Positions 7,665 to 15,196 are shown, numbered from the stretch's first letter. The stretch is DNA of 21,253 bases from Actinomycetes bacterium (GCA_025464025.1 JAODBP010000351.1:1-21253), one strand, 5' to 3'. A program made the numbers and translations. The notes: generated from the letters alone by a model not told the origin.

Positions 7665-8634
7665 AGCGCAGTTGGGTGACGACGGCCCGGTGGTCGCTGC
7701 CCGGGATGGTGGCCTCGTCGACGTCGCGGACGACGACGTCCTTCGACACGAGGACGTGGTCGAGCAGCGCGAACGGCGGGCCCGGCTTGTTCGTCGGCCA
7801 GGTCGTGGCCAGGCCCCGGCCCCGCTCCAGGTGGGCGTCGAGCAGGCCGTGCTGGAGGAGCGCCCGGAAGCCGTGGTGCTGGCGGGTGGCGTTGAAGTCC
7901 CCGGCCAGCACCAGCGTGCCCTTGGTGCGCTCGGCCTCGTAGTCGAGCTCGGCCAGCTGCTGGCGCAGGATGCCGAGGCCGGCCAGGGGTTGGAGCGTGT
8001 GCACGGCGAAGACCGTCGCCGGACCGGACGGGAGGGCCACCTCGGCCGTGAGGAGCGGGTAGCCGACCAGGTCGCGCTGGCGCTGGTCGGTGAGCGGGTA
8101 GCGGCTCCAGATCAGCGCGCCGAAGGCGGTGGCGCCGCCCCGAGCATCGGTCATCCGGTACTGCAGGTCGTCGAGCGCCGTGATCCGCTCCAGGGCGCGC
8201 GCCATGTCGGGGGACAGCTCGAGCACCACGAGCACGTCCGGGTGCAGCGACGCCAGCCGTGCAGCCGCCCGGGCCGGATCGGGGTTCCCGTGGTAGGTGT
8301 TCGCCGAGACGACCCGGATCGTCGGGCCGCGGCCGGTGCGGTGCTCCCGCGGCCACCAGCGGACGTCGGGCCCGACCCAGACGAGGTGGCAGAGGACGAC
8401 GACGGCGGCGACGCCGACCATCAGCCGTCGACGGGTGATGGTGGCGCCGGCGAGCACCAGCCAAGCCGGCAGCAGCAGCCAGAGGGTGAGCGACTCGAGG
8501 GCGAACGGGCGGCCCAACCGGTCGAGCAGGCCGACGATCCGCAGGGCGGCGAAGCCCGCGAGCGGTGCCAGGACCAGCCACCCGGCGACGGACACGGGCC
8601 GGCGTGCGGGGGAGGCCGTCACGCCCGGCATCAT
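7651..8634 (-). CDS. Membrane-anchored endonuclease/exonuclease/phosphatase (EEP) family protein
   Basis: 327-aa protein with three predicted N-terminal membrane helices (about residues 16-37, 46-66 and 71-90) followed by an EEP-fold hydrolase domain (about 104-325). Catalytic-type residues are visible: Asn112 in SANTYHGN, Glu139 in VVLELSPD, Asp246 and Asn248 in GDFNATRQ, and Asp314-His315 in GSDHRAVV. Family members cleave phosphodiester or phosphoester bonds of nucleic acids, phosphoinositides or sphingomyelin; the substrate here is unknown, and the catalytic domain is probably on the outer face. Two start codons, 8634 and 8631 (ATGATG), are possible. The divergent transglutaminase-like gene begins 5 nt away. 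The 3' end overlaps SDR3 by 14 nt. Confidence 0.92.
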   Translation of the reverse strand: MMPGVTASPARRPVSVAGWLVLAPLAGFAALRIVGLLDRLGRPFALESLTLWLLLPAWLVLAGATITRRRLMVGVAAVVVLCHLVWVGPDVRWWPREHRTGRGPTIRVVSANTYHGNPDPARAAARLASLHPDVLVVLELSPDMARALERITALDDLQYRMTDARGGATAFGALIWSRYPLTDQRQRDLVGYPLLTAEVALPSGPATVFAVHTLQPLAGLGILRQQLAELDYEAERTKGTLVLAGDFNATRQHHGFRALLQHGLLDAHLERGRGLATTWPTNKPGPPFALLDHVLVSKDVVVRDVDEATIPGSDHRAVVTQLRFSDR

Positions 8635-8642
8635 GGTGCATG
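8629..8642. promoter_or_regulatory. Abutting divergent start codons
   Basis: The string CATCATGGTGCATG holds the ATG of the EEP gene (minus, 8634) and the ATG of the transglutaminase-like gene (plus, 8640) with only GGTGC between. CATCAT, 5 nt before the plus ATG, could serve as a weak -10. No Shine-Dalgarno site can fit for either gene outside the other gene's coding sequence. Confidence 0.45.
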
Positions 8643-9404
8643 GACACCCACGTCGGATGCGCGCTCTCGTTCGACGTCGATGCCGGGACCGAGCTGCTGC
8701 TCCAGATCGCCCCGACGGTGGTGGCCAGCGAGGAGCTGACGCTCAGCATCGGCGAGGTGCGCGAGCTGCCGGGCGCTCACGGGGCGCGCCTCCACGTCAT
8801 CACCGCGCCGGCCGGCCGGCTCGACGTGACGTACTCGGCCACCGTCCCGCCGGGGGAGCCGGGCCCGTCCGTGCCGCTCGACACCGACGTGATCGACGCC
8901 CTCCGGCCCAGCCGCTACTGCCCGTCCGACGCCCTCGAGGGGTTCGCCCCCACGGAGCTGGCCGGGGTCGACGACGTGGCCGACTGGGTCTTCGAGCGCT
9001 TGGCCTACGTGGTCGGGGCCAGCGGTCCGCTCGACACGGCGATCGACACGCTGCTCGCCGGCCGGGGCGTGTGCCGCGACTTCGCCCACCTCACGATCGC
9101 CCTGTGCCGGGCGACGGGCGTGCCGGCCCGCCTGGTGTCGGTGTACGCCCCCGGCCTGTCGCCGATGGACTTCCACGCCGTGGCCGAGGTGCACGACGGC
9201 GAGCAGTGGCACGTCGTCGACGCCACCCGGCTGGCGCCCCGCCACTCGCTCGTGCGGATCGCCACCGGGCGCGACGCCGCCGACACCGCCTTCGCCATGA
9301 CGCTGGCCGGGAGCGCCGAGCTGCTGTCCACCGAGGTCACCGCCGTGATCGACGGCGACCTCCCACTCGACGACCACCGCTCGCCGGTCGTGCTCCCGTC
9401 CTAG
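8640..9404 (+). CDS. Transglutaminase-like cysteine peptidase-fold protein
   Basis: 254-aa cytosolic protein of the bacterial transglutaminase-like superfamily. An N-terminal beta domain (LSFDV...LLLQIAPT, about residues 1-80) precedes the papain-like core with the catalytic triad Cys145 in GRGVCRDFAHL, His179 in DFHAVAEV and Asp194 in HVVDAT. Such proteins are thought to cleave or cross-link amide bonds; the exact role is unknown, and many are proteases rather than true transglutaminases. It has no signal peptide. The start at 8640 gives an N-terminus (MDTHVGCALSFDV) that looks complete for the family. The gene is divergent from the EEP gene with 5 nt between start codons, and converges on the adenine deaminase homologue with a 50-bp gap holding only weak short repeats. 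Confidence 0.93.
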   Translation: MDTHVGCALSFDVDAGTELLLQIAPTVVASEELTLSIGEVRELPGAHGARLHVITAPAGRLDVTYSATVPPGEPGPSVPLDTDVIDALRPSRYCPSDALEGFAPTELAGVDDVADWVFERLAYVVGASGPLDTAIDTLLAGRGVCRDFAHLTIALCRATGVPARLVSVYAPGLSPMDFHAVAEVHDGEQWHVVDATRLAPRHSLVRIATGRDAADTAFAMTLAGSAELLSTEVTAVIDGDLPLDDHRSPVVLPS

Positions 9405-9454
9405 GGGCAGGAGGGTCGTCGTCGACGGCAGCAACCTCGCCCCCACCGTCGCGC

Positions 9455-11173
9455 TCAGGTGACGGCGAGGTCGGCCAGGTCGAAGGTGTCGACGTCGAGC
9501 ACGCCGCGGTCGGTGATGCGCAGCTTCGGGATGGCGGTGAGGGCCAGGAAGCTGAGCTGCATGAACGGGGCGTCGATTGTGGCCCCGATGCCGACGGCGG
9601 CCGCGCTCACCGCTTCCAGCACGTCGGCCACCTCGTCGAACGGCCGGTCGCTCATGAGCCCGGCGATCGGCAACGCGATCTCACCGATCACCTCGCCGTC
9701 GTGCACCGCCACCTGGCCGCCGCCGAGCTCGGCCAGCCGGGCCACGGCCCGGGCCATGTCCCGCCGGCCCGCCTCGGTGCGGGGTCCGACCACGACGACG
9801 TTGTGGGCATCGTGGGCCACCGTCGACGCCAGGGCGCCCTCGAGCGGGCCGAAGCCGGTGACGTAGCCGGTGCCGATGCGGCCGGTCCCGCGGTGGCGCT
9901 CGACCACGGCGACCAGGGCGACCTCGGGGCCGGCCGTCGCCAGGTCGACCTCCTCCTGGGTGGTGAGGATGGTGCCAGGAACCAGGCCGATCACCTTCGT
10001 GATGCCATCCGGTTCGGGTGTGGCGAACGCCTCGGGTGCCGGTCGTGCGCCGAGCCGCACCGAGTGGCGCATCCACGCCGGCGGCGGCGCGTCGGGCACG
10101 GCACCGTCGACGAGTCGGCCGTCGCGGGCGACGACCTGGCCCTTCTGGAGGACGAGGGAGGGCTCCCACGTCGAGAGGTCGTCGAACACCAGCACGTCGG
10201 CCTGGAAGCCGGGCCCGAGGTGCCCGAGGTCGCGGAAGCCGTGGTAGAGCGCGCCGTTGGTGCACGCCGCGACCAGCGCGTCCTCCATCCGCACGCCGGA
10301 GGCCACGGCGATGCGGGCGCAGTCGTTGACGTGGCCGGCGGTGCGCAGCAGGTGCGGCTCGCGGTCGTCGGTGCACAGGGCGACCAGGTCGGTGCCGAAC
10401 CGGGTCAGCAGGGGCGACAGCTCCCGCACGTTCCGGCTGGCCGAGCCCTCGCGTGCGAACACCCACATGCCCTTGCGGCGCTTCTCGAGCGCCTCCTCGT
10501 AGTGCACGCACTCGTGGTCGGACTCGACGCCGGCGGTGAGGAAGGCGTCGAGGGCGGCGCCGGTCAGGCCCGGCGCGTGCCCGTCGACCCGCCGGTGCCC
10601 GGCGGCGGCGATCTTGGCCAGGACCTCGGGGTCGCCGGCCGCGGCGCCGCGCCAGTCGCCGATCTCGGCCACGCCGACGGCGCCGTGCTCGCCCAGCAGG
10701 GCGCTGACGCCTGCGCTGTCGATCACCGCGCCAGCCGACTCCCAGTGCGACACCGGCACCGAGGCCGACGCGCAGACGCCAAAGGTGAACGGCAGCCCTT
10801 CGGCTGCCTGGGCCAGGGCCACGATGCCCTCGATGCCGAAGACGTTGCCGACCTCGTGCGGGTCGGCGGCCACGGCGGTGGTGCCGTGCGGCAGCACGGC
10901 ACGCACGAACTCGTCGACCCAGAGCTTGGTGGACTCGAGGTGCATGTGGGCGTCGACGAACGCCGGGGTCACCGAGGCCCCGTCGACGTCGATCACCTCG
11001 AGCGCGTCGCGGCGGCCCCACGCCACGACCCGCCCGTCGGCGATCGCCAGGTCGGTCGGGATCCACTCGCGGGTGGCCGGGCTGAAGACCCGGCCGCCGG
11101 TGAGCAGCAGGTCGGCGGGCTCGTCGCCCCGGGCGGCGGCGAGGGCGCGGAGGGTGATCGGGGAGCGGGCCAC
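9455..11173 (-). CDS. ade: Adenine deaminase (amidohydrolase superfamily)
   Basis: Catalyses adenine to hypoxanthine plus ammonia if the assignment is right; 572 aa, the usual length for Ade. Motifs: PAFVDAHMHLES with the HxH metal pair at residues 76-78, ADPHEVGNVFGIEG, the DGHAPGL...ESDHE metal-binding segment, CTDDREP with the catalytic Asp, and the C-terminal Ade-specific domain with HDAHNVVVVG and SFLALTAIPKLRITDRG. The GTG start at 11173 sits 1 nt after the TGA of the Rieske oxygenase gene, so the two are almost certainly co-transcribed and translationally coupled. That partnership is unusual for a salvage enzyme and leaves open a related purine or modified-purine substrate. An open frame extending upstream of the GTG is only an out-of-frame reading of the oxygenase gene. 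Confidence 0.93.
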   Translation of the reverse strand: MARSPITLRALAAARGDEPADLLLTGGRVFSPATREWIPTDLAIADGRVVAWGRRDALEVIDVDGASVTPAFVDAHMHLESTKLWVDEFVRAVLPHGTTAVAADPHEVGNVFGIEGIVALAQAAEGLPFTFGVCASASVPVSHWESAGAVIDSAGVSALLGEHGAVGVAEIGDWRGAAAGDPEVLAKIAAAGHRRVDGHAPGLTGAALDAFLTAGVESDHECVHYEEALEKRRKGMWVFAREGSASRNVRELSPLLTRFGTDLVALCTDDREPHLLRTAGHVNDCARIAVASGVRMEDALVAACTNGALYHGFRDLGHLGPGFQADVLVFDDLSTWEPSLVLQKGQVVARDGRLVDGAVPDAPPPAWMRHSVRLGARPAPEAFATPEPDGITKVIGLVPGTILTTQEEVDLATAGPEVALVAVVERHRGTGRIGTGYVTGFGPLEGALASTVAHDAHNVVVVGPRTEAGRRDMARAVARLAELGGGQVAVHDGEVIGEIALPIAGLMSDRPFDEVADVLEAVSAAAVGIGATIDAPFMQLSFLALTAIPKLRITDRGVLDVDTFDLADLAVT

Positions 11174-11174
11174 G

Positions 11175-12164
11175 TCAGGCGTAGGGCGGCAGGTCGCCGG
11201 CGGCCATGTCGGCGTACATGCGGCGCAGCTCGACCGAGCCGCGGTCGCACTTGAGGTGCACGTTGGCGGTGAGGTCGGTGGCATAGGCCGGCGGCAGGGC
11301 GTCGAGGATGTGGCGGTCCTCCTCCTGCACCTTGGTGTCGAAGCGGACGATCTCCTCGACGGCGAGCGGGTCGCCGGCGTCGTTGCGCATGACGAGCTGC
11401 ACGAGCCGGCTCGTGCTGTCGTCGACGGGCACGCATCCCTTCACCATGATGTGCACGAGGCCGTCGGGGTACTCGATGCGGAACACGCCGAGGAAGGGGC
11501 CGACGACATCGATGGTCAGGTTGCGCTCGCTCTCGCCCACGTCGCCCGGCTTGGCCTTGATCGGCAGGACGGTGGCCATGCGAATGCCCTCGGCCGTGCG
11601 CTCCACGAGCCGGGGCGACGGCACGCGCGTGTCGTCGCTGCCGAACGTCCCGCTGTGCACGAACGAGAGGTGGGCGCCGTCCATGTTGTTGTCGAGGAGG
11701 TGCGGCGCGCTGCAGGCCCACTCGTCGTCGAACTCGTGGAGGTTCCACCAACCGTCGTCGTCGTACTCCGGCAGCTCGGGGATGCCGCCGATCGGATCGG
11801 GGTCGAGCGACGCCCAGACGATGCCGTAGCGGACCGTCGAGGTCACCAGGTCGAGCTGGGCCTTCGGCGGCAGCGTGCTGCCCGGTTCGAGGGCCGGGAT
11901 GGCTCGGACCTTGCCATCGCTGCCGTACTCCCAGCCGTGGTACGGGCAGACGATGGCGCCGTCGTCGCACTGCCAGCCGGCCGACAGTCGGGCATCGCGG
12001 TGCGGGCAGCGGTCGGCGGCCACGGATGCCTCGCCATCCGGGTCGATCCACACGACGAGATCGGAGCCGAGCAGGCGGCGGTGGTGGGGCCGCCCGGCCA
12101 GGCGGTCGACGAAGCCGAGGGGATACCAGAAGCGCCGGAAGGCCGCGGTGTCCGAGACGAGCAT
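11175..12164 (-). CDS. Rieske [2Fe-2S] non-heme iron oxygenase
   Basis: Oxygenase component of a Rieske-type ring-hydroxylating or O/N-demethylating system, 329 aa, in the size range of the short VanA-like class. The Rieske cluster ligands are Cys53 and His55 (RCPHRDARLSAG) and Cys73 and His76 (CPYHGW). The mononuclear iron site follows NxxDxxHx4H, with Asn159, Asp162, His165 and His170 (NNMDGAHLSFVH). A reductase partner is not in the window. Start: ATG 12164 is used here; a GTG at 12182 would add MSETGP. A perfect 12-bp inverted repeat brackets the ATG, which would place it in a hairpin loop of the mRNA. The stop is 1 nt before the adenine deaminase homologue. The substrate is unknown. Confidence 0.93.
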   Translation of the reverse strand: MLVSDTAAFRRFWYPLGFVDRLAGRPHHRRLLGSDLVVWIDPDGEASVAADRCPHRDARLSAGWQCDDGAIVCPYHGWEYGSDGKVRAIPALEPGSTLPPKAQLDLVTSTVRYGIVWASLDPDPIGGIPELPEYDDDGWWNLHEFDDEWACSAPHLLDNNMDGAHLSFVHSGTFGSDDTRVPSPRLVERTAEGIRMATVLPIKAKPGDVGESERNLTIDVVGPFLGVFRIEYPDGLVHIMVKGCVPVDDSTSRLVQLVMRNDAGDPLAVEEIVRFDTKVQEEDRHILDALPPAYATDLTANVHLKCDRGSVELRRMYADMAAGDLPPYA

Positions 12165-12183
12165 GGGCCCAGTCTCGGACACC
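12147..12183. repeat. Perfect 12-bp inverted repeat around the Rieske gene start codon
   Basis: GGTGTCCGAGAC (12147-12158) and GTCTCGGACACC (12172-12183) are exact reverse complements separated by 13 bp. The ATG of the oxygenase gene (12164-12162) lies in the spacer and the alternative GTG (12182-12180) lies in one arm. It could be an operator or an mRNA hairpin that presents or hides the start codon. Confidence 0.65.
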
Positions 12184-12238
12184 CCTGTTTCCCGCCCGTT
12201 TCGGCGGGTTGACAGACTGTTGAACTACGACCGGTGCA

Positions 12239-13141
12239 CTACGAGCGGGCCTTCACCATGCGGCGGATGCCGTCCTGCCACGGCACCTTGCACGGGCCGG
12301 TGATGGCCAGGCGCTTGGTGTTGTCGGAGATGGCGCTGCGCTGGGTGCCGGGGAAGTCGCCGACCTGCACCTCCACCGGTCGGCCGAGCTCCTCGCCGAT
12401 GAGGGCGCACCACTGCTGGGCGCTCACCGGCTCGTCACCGGCCCAGTTCACGATCGTGGCCGGCACGGTGGCGGCGTGGAGCAGCGCCTCGGTCTGCTCG
12501 CAGATGTCGTCCTCGTGGATCGGGCTGTAGACGCACGGGTCCCAGCGGGTGACCACCGGCTTGCCCTCGAGGGCGGCGGCCAGGTGGTTGCCGGGCAGGC
12601 CGCCGTTGTCGCCGTACGAGGCGTTCATGCGGGCGATGATCACCGGCAGGCCGAGCGACCGGGCGCAGTAGCGGGCCACCGCCTCCTGGCCGATCTTCGA
12701 CACCGAGTACGCCGGGGCGTGCATCGAGTTGGCGTCGCCCAGCGGATCGGTCTCGACGTAGGGGAGGGTCGGGTCGTCCTTGGGCCGGTAGGTCGAGAAC
12801 GTCGACATCACCAGGGCGGCCTTGGCCTTCCGGCAGTGCTGGAGCAGCAGGCCGGTGCCCTCGGCGTTGTTGCGGATGGCGCTGTCGTAGTCCAACCCGC
12901 CGCTCTGGTCGGCGGCCAGGTGCAGCACGTAGGTGAAGTCGTCAGGCAGGTCGCCGAACTCGCCGTCGCCCAGGTTGATGGCTCGGGTGGTGACGCCGTA
13001 GCCCTCGACCCGGGTCTTGGTCTCGGGGTCGCCGAAGCGTGCGATGCCCCACACCTCGTTGTCCTTGGCCAGGTACCGCGTCAGGGGCTCGGCGATCTGG
13101 CCGGCGGGTCCGGTGATGAGGATCTTCTCGTCGGTGAGCAT
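12239..13141 (-). CDS. NAD-dependent epimerase/dehydratase (extended SDR)
   Basis: 300-aa extended-SDR protein of the NAD-dependent epimerase/dehydratase family, acting on a nucleotide-sugar or another hydroxy compound. The cofactor motif TGPAGQIA is at residues 10-17, a STFSTY region carries the catalytic Ser/Thr, and Tyr145/Lys149 form YSVSK. An unusual Gly-to-Pro change sits in the first loop (GPAGQIA for GxxGxxG), which still fits the extended class. The SPIHEDDICEQTEALL segment is typical of the family. The ATG at 13141 has TACGTT 8 nt upstream on its strand, a possible leaderless promoter that overlaps the -10 of the divergent thiolase-like gene. The Rieske gene follows on the same strand after 56-74 bp. 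No sugar pathway is otherwise visible, so a ketone or alcohol substrate is possible. Confidence 0.92.
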   Translation of the reverse strand: MLTDEKILITGPAGQIAEPLTRYLAKDNEVWGIARFGDPETKTRVEGYGVTTRAINLGDGEFGDLPDDFTYVLHLAADQSGGLDYDSAIRNNAEGTGLLLQHCRKAKAALVMSTFSTYRPKDDPTLPYVETDPLGDANSMHAPAYSVSKIGQEAVARYCARSLGLPVIIARMNASYGDNGGLPGNHLAAALEGKPVVTRWDPCVYSPIHEDDICEQTEALLHAATVPATIVNWAGDEPVSAQQWCALIGEELGRPVEVQVGDFPGTQRSAISDNTKRLAITGPCKVPWQDGIRRMVKARS

Positions 13142-13149
13142 CAAGCGGG

Positions 13150-13159
13150 AACGTACTGT
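13150..13159. promoter_or_regulatory. Overlapping divergent leaderless -10 elements
   Basis: AACGTACTGT holds TACTGT on the plus strand (13154-13159), 6 nt before the ATG at 13166, and TACGTT on the minus strand (13155-13150), 8 nt before the ATG at 13141. The whole gap between the two start codons is 24 bp and has no ribosome site for either gene. Confidence 0.6.
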
Positions 13160-13165
13160 GCGCGC

Positions 13166-14620
13166 ATGGATCCGCGAAGCCCTGTCCTGGTCGGTGTCGC
13201 TGCCGAGGTGCGGCGCGACGAGGAGCTGCCCGGGCTCGACCCGGTCGGGCTGATGGTCGCCGCCGCCGAGCGGGCCTTCGCCGACGCCGGCATCGACAGC
13301 AGCCTGACCGGCGCCGTGCTCGTCCCCCGCGGCTCGTGGGGCGCCGGTGACCCCGAGCGGGTGGTGGCCCAGCGGCTCGGCGCGCCCGAGGCCCGGACGA
13401 CCATGGCCGAGCTGGGCATCCCGCAGCTCTCGATCATGCGCCGGGCCTGCGAGCTGATCGTCGACGGCGTGGTCGACGTCGCCCTCGTGGTGGGTGCCGA
13501 GCACCGCCACCGGCAGGGCGTGGCTCGGCGGGCCGGGGTCGAGCTGCCGCCCCTGCCCACGACCGGGGCGCCGGCCGACGAGGTCCTGAAGCCCCACGAC
13601 GAGTTCATGACCCGACCCGAGATCGAGCGGAAGCTCACGGTGCCCGCCCACCAGTACGCCGTCATCGAGTCCACCCTGCGGGCCGCCGCCGGCCGCACGC
13701 CGGCCGAGCACGTCGAGCACCTCGGCCGGCTGTGGCACTCGTTCGCCGAGGTGGCGGCGAACCACCCCGACGCCTGGGACCGCTCGAACCCGTCGGCCGA
13801 CGAGATCGCCACGCCGAGCCCGAGGAACCGGATGATGGCGGCGCCGTACACGAAGCTCCTCGTGTCGCAATGGACGGTCGACATGGCCGGCGCCATGGTC
13901 TTCATGTCGGCCCGGGCCGCCGAGGCGGCCGGCGTGGCCACCGACCGGTGGGTGCACCCGCTCGCCTTCGCCGAGTCGAACCTGATGGTGCCGATGCCCG
14001 TGCGGCGTGACATCCACCGGTGGCCGGCGTTCGAGCTGGCCGCGGCCAAGGTGTTCGAGCTGACCGGTCGATCGATCGGCGACGTCGGCCCGATCGACCT
14101 CTACAGCTGCTTCCCGGCTGCGGTCGAGACGTTCGCCAACGAGCTCGGCGTCGGCTTCGACCGCCCGCTCACCGTCCTCGGCGGCATGACGTTCGGCGGC
14201 GGCCCGCTCAACAACTACACGTTCCAGTCGGTGGTGGCCATGGCCCAGCGCCTCCGTGCAGAGTCGGGTGCCGTGGGCCTCACCACATCGGTGAGCGGGC
14301 TCCTCACCAAGCCGGCGATCGCCCTGTGGTCGACCGATCCGGGTGACCGCCCGTTCGCCTGGGCCGACGTCACCGAGGAGGCCACGGCGGCGACGGCCAA
14401 GGTCGAGGTCGACGGCGACGTCACCGGGGCCGGCACGGTCGTCGGGCTCACCGTGCTCTACGAGGACGGTGAGCCGGCCACCGGCGTGGCCGTCGTGCAG
14501 GTCGGCGACGTCCGCACCGTCGCCCTCACCGACGACCGCGACACGGCGGCCGACATGGTCGTCACCGAGTGGGTCGGCCGTGACGTCAAGGTCCCGACGG
14601 CCGGGGTGCTCACCACCTAA
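13166..14620 (+). CDS. Thiolase-superfamily protein lacking the nucleophilic Cys
   Basis: 484-aa thiolase-fold protein, of the type often labelled acetyl-CoA acetyltransferase or SCP2-thiolase-like. Aligning GVVDVALVVGAE with the thiolase GxxDVxLxGGxE puts the usual nucleophile Cys at Gly84 (sequence ELGIPQLSIM), so the first active-site Cys is absent. The C-terminal half keeps DLYSCFPAAVE (Cys315) and GGMTFGGGPLNNY (about residues 339-351). A final beta-rich domain (about 400-480) resembles the OB-fold/DUF35-type tail of such proteins. It may act in CoA-linked side-chain shortening (for example a retro-aldol role, as in sterol degradation) rather than as a true thiolase; this is inference. 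The start codon ATG at 13166 lies 6 nt after TACTGT, fitting leaderless expression. It converges on the VOC gene across a strong hairpin. Confidence 0.88.
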   Translation: MDPRSPVLVGVAAEVRRDEELPGLDPVGLMVAAAERAFADAGIDSSLTGAVLVPRGSWGAGDPERVVAQRLGAPEARTTMAELGIPQLSIMRRACELIVDGVVDVALVVGAEHRHRQGVARRAGVELPPLPTTGAPADEVLKPHDEFMTRPEIERKLTVPAHQYAVIESTLRAAAGRTPAEHVEHLGRLWHSFAEVAANHPDAWDRSNPSADEIATPSPRNRMMAAPYTKLLVSQWTVDMAGAMVFMSARAAEAAGVATDRWVHPLAFAESNLMVPMPVRRDIHRWPAFELAAAKVFELTGRSIGDVGPIDLYSCFPAAVETFANELGVGFDRPLTVLGGMTFGGGPLNNYTFQSVVAMAQRLRAESGAVGLTTSVSGLLTKPAIALWSTDPGDRPFAWADVTEEATAATAKVEVDGDVTGAGTVVGLTVLYEDGEPATGVAVVQVGDVRTVALTDDRDTAADMVVTEWVGRDVKVPTAGVLTT

Positions 14621-14621
14621 G

Positions 14622-14673
14622 CGAACCCGCGACGGATGGTGGACACATCTGTCCACCGGTCGGCGCGGGTTCG
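14622..14673. terminator. Nested hairpin, likely bidirectional terminator
   Basis: An outer 10-bp perfect stem (CGAACCCGCG 14622-14631 with CGCGGGTTCG 14664-14673) encloses, through a partly paired 6x6 internal region, an 8-bp perfect stem (GGTGGACA 14638-14645 with TGTCCACC 14650-14657) and a CATC tetraloop. It fills the 54-bp gap between two convergent stop codons almost exactly. There is no T-tract on either side. Confidence 0.7.
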
Positions 14674-14674
14674 G

Positions 14675-15196
14675 TCAGGCGGGGGTGGAGATGCCGACGC
14701 CGCCGCGGGTGTCGGCGCCGAACTTGGCCTTCTCCTTGGCGATGTCGAGGTGCTCGATGCCCTTGCGGCCCTCGAGGGCGACCTCGTCGAGCAGGTCGGC
14801 CGGGATGATCCACGCGACCTCGAACTCGATGCCGTCGGGATCGTGGGCGTAGAGGCTCTTGGTCGTGCCGTGGTCGGAGGCGCCGACGAGTGCGCCCTTC
14901 GCCGTCAGCACGCCGGCCAGCCGCTCGAGCTCGTCGAGCGTGTCGACCTCCCAGGCCAGGTGGTAGAGCCCCACCGAGGTGCGGCCGGCCCCCGAGGGGG
15001 CGGCCGCATCGCCGACGGTGAACAGGCCGAGGTCGTGGTCGTTGGTCGACCCCGGCGCCTGGAGGAACACGGCACCGTTCCAGCCCTCGGGCCCGATCGG
15101 GATGCGCCGGAAGCCGAGCACCTCCTCGTACCAGGCCGCGCTGGCGAGCGCGTCGCGGACGTAGAGCACGGCGTGGTTCAGGCGCTGGATCGGCAT
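14675..15196 (-). CDS. VOC-superfamily protein (glyoxalase/extradiol dioxygenase fold)
   Basis: 173-aa vicinal-oxygen-chelate protein made of two beta-alpha-beta-beta-beta modules. Likely metal ligands are His8 (LNHAVLYV), His79 (LYHLAWEVD) and Glu126 (PDGIEFEVAW), the pattern of extradiol dioxygenases, glyoxalases and epimerases. A short C-terminal extension (about 130-173, rich in charged residues) follows the core. The ATG at 15196 has a strong GGAGGGG site. The promoter just upstream contains an 18-bp palindrome with a TTGCAG core. The gene follows the lipocalin/CrtC-like gene on the same strand after 45 bp but appears to have its own promoter. Ring cleavage is possible given the neighbouring oxygenase genes, but the reaction cannot be fixed from the sequence. 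Confidence 0.92.
   Translation of the reverse strand: MPIQRLNHAVLYVRDALASAAWYEEVLGFRRIPIGPEGWNGAVFLQAPGSTNDHDLGLFTVGDAAAPSGAGRTSVGLYHLAWEVDTLDELERLAGVLTAKGALVGASDHGTTKSLYAHDPDGIEFEVAWIIPADLLDEVALEGRKGIEHLDIAKEKAKFGADTRGGVGISTPA

Noticed and set aside
9405..9454. Possible terminator in the convergent gap between the transglutaminase-like and adenine deaminase genes
   Set aside because: Only a 6-bp CGACGG/CCGTCG pair with a 17-nt loop is visible, too weak to call.
8297..11254. A 985-codon plus-strand frame opposite the EEP and adenine deaminase genes
   Set aside because: Low-complexity composition with no recognisable motif; the opposite and adjacent frames encode proteins with full catalytic signatures.
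12191..12208. CCCGCC-CGTTTC-GGCGGG hairpin between the epimerase and Rieske genes
   Set aside because: A 6-bp stem without a T-tract in GC-rich DNA is weak evidence for a terminator; kept only as a note.
12209..12237. TTGACA on the plus strand at 12209 as a promoter
   Set aside because: No -10 follows at proper distance and the only genes nearby run on the minus strand.
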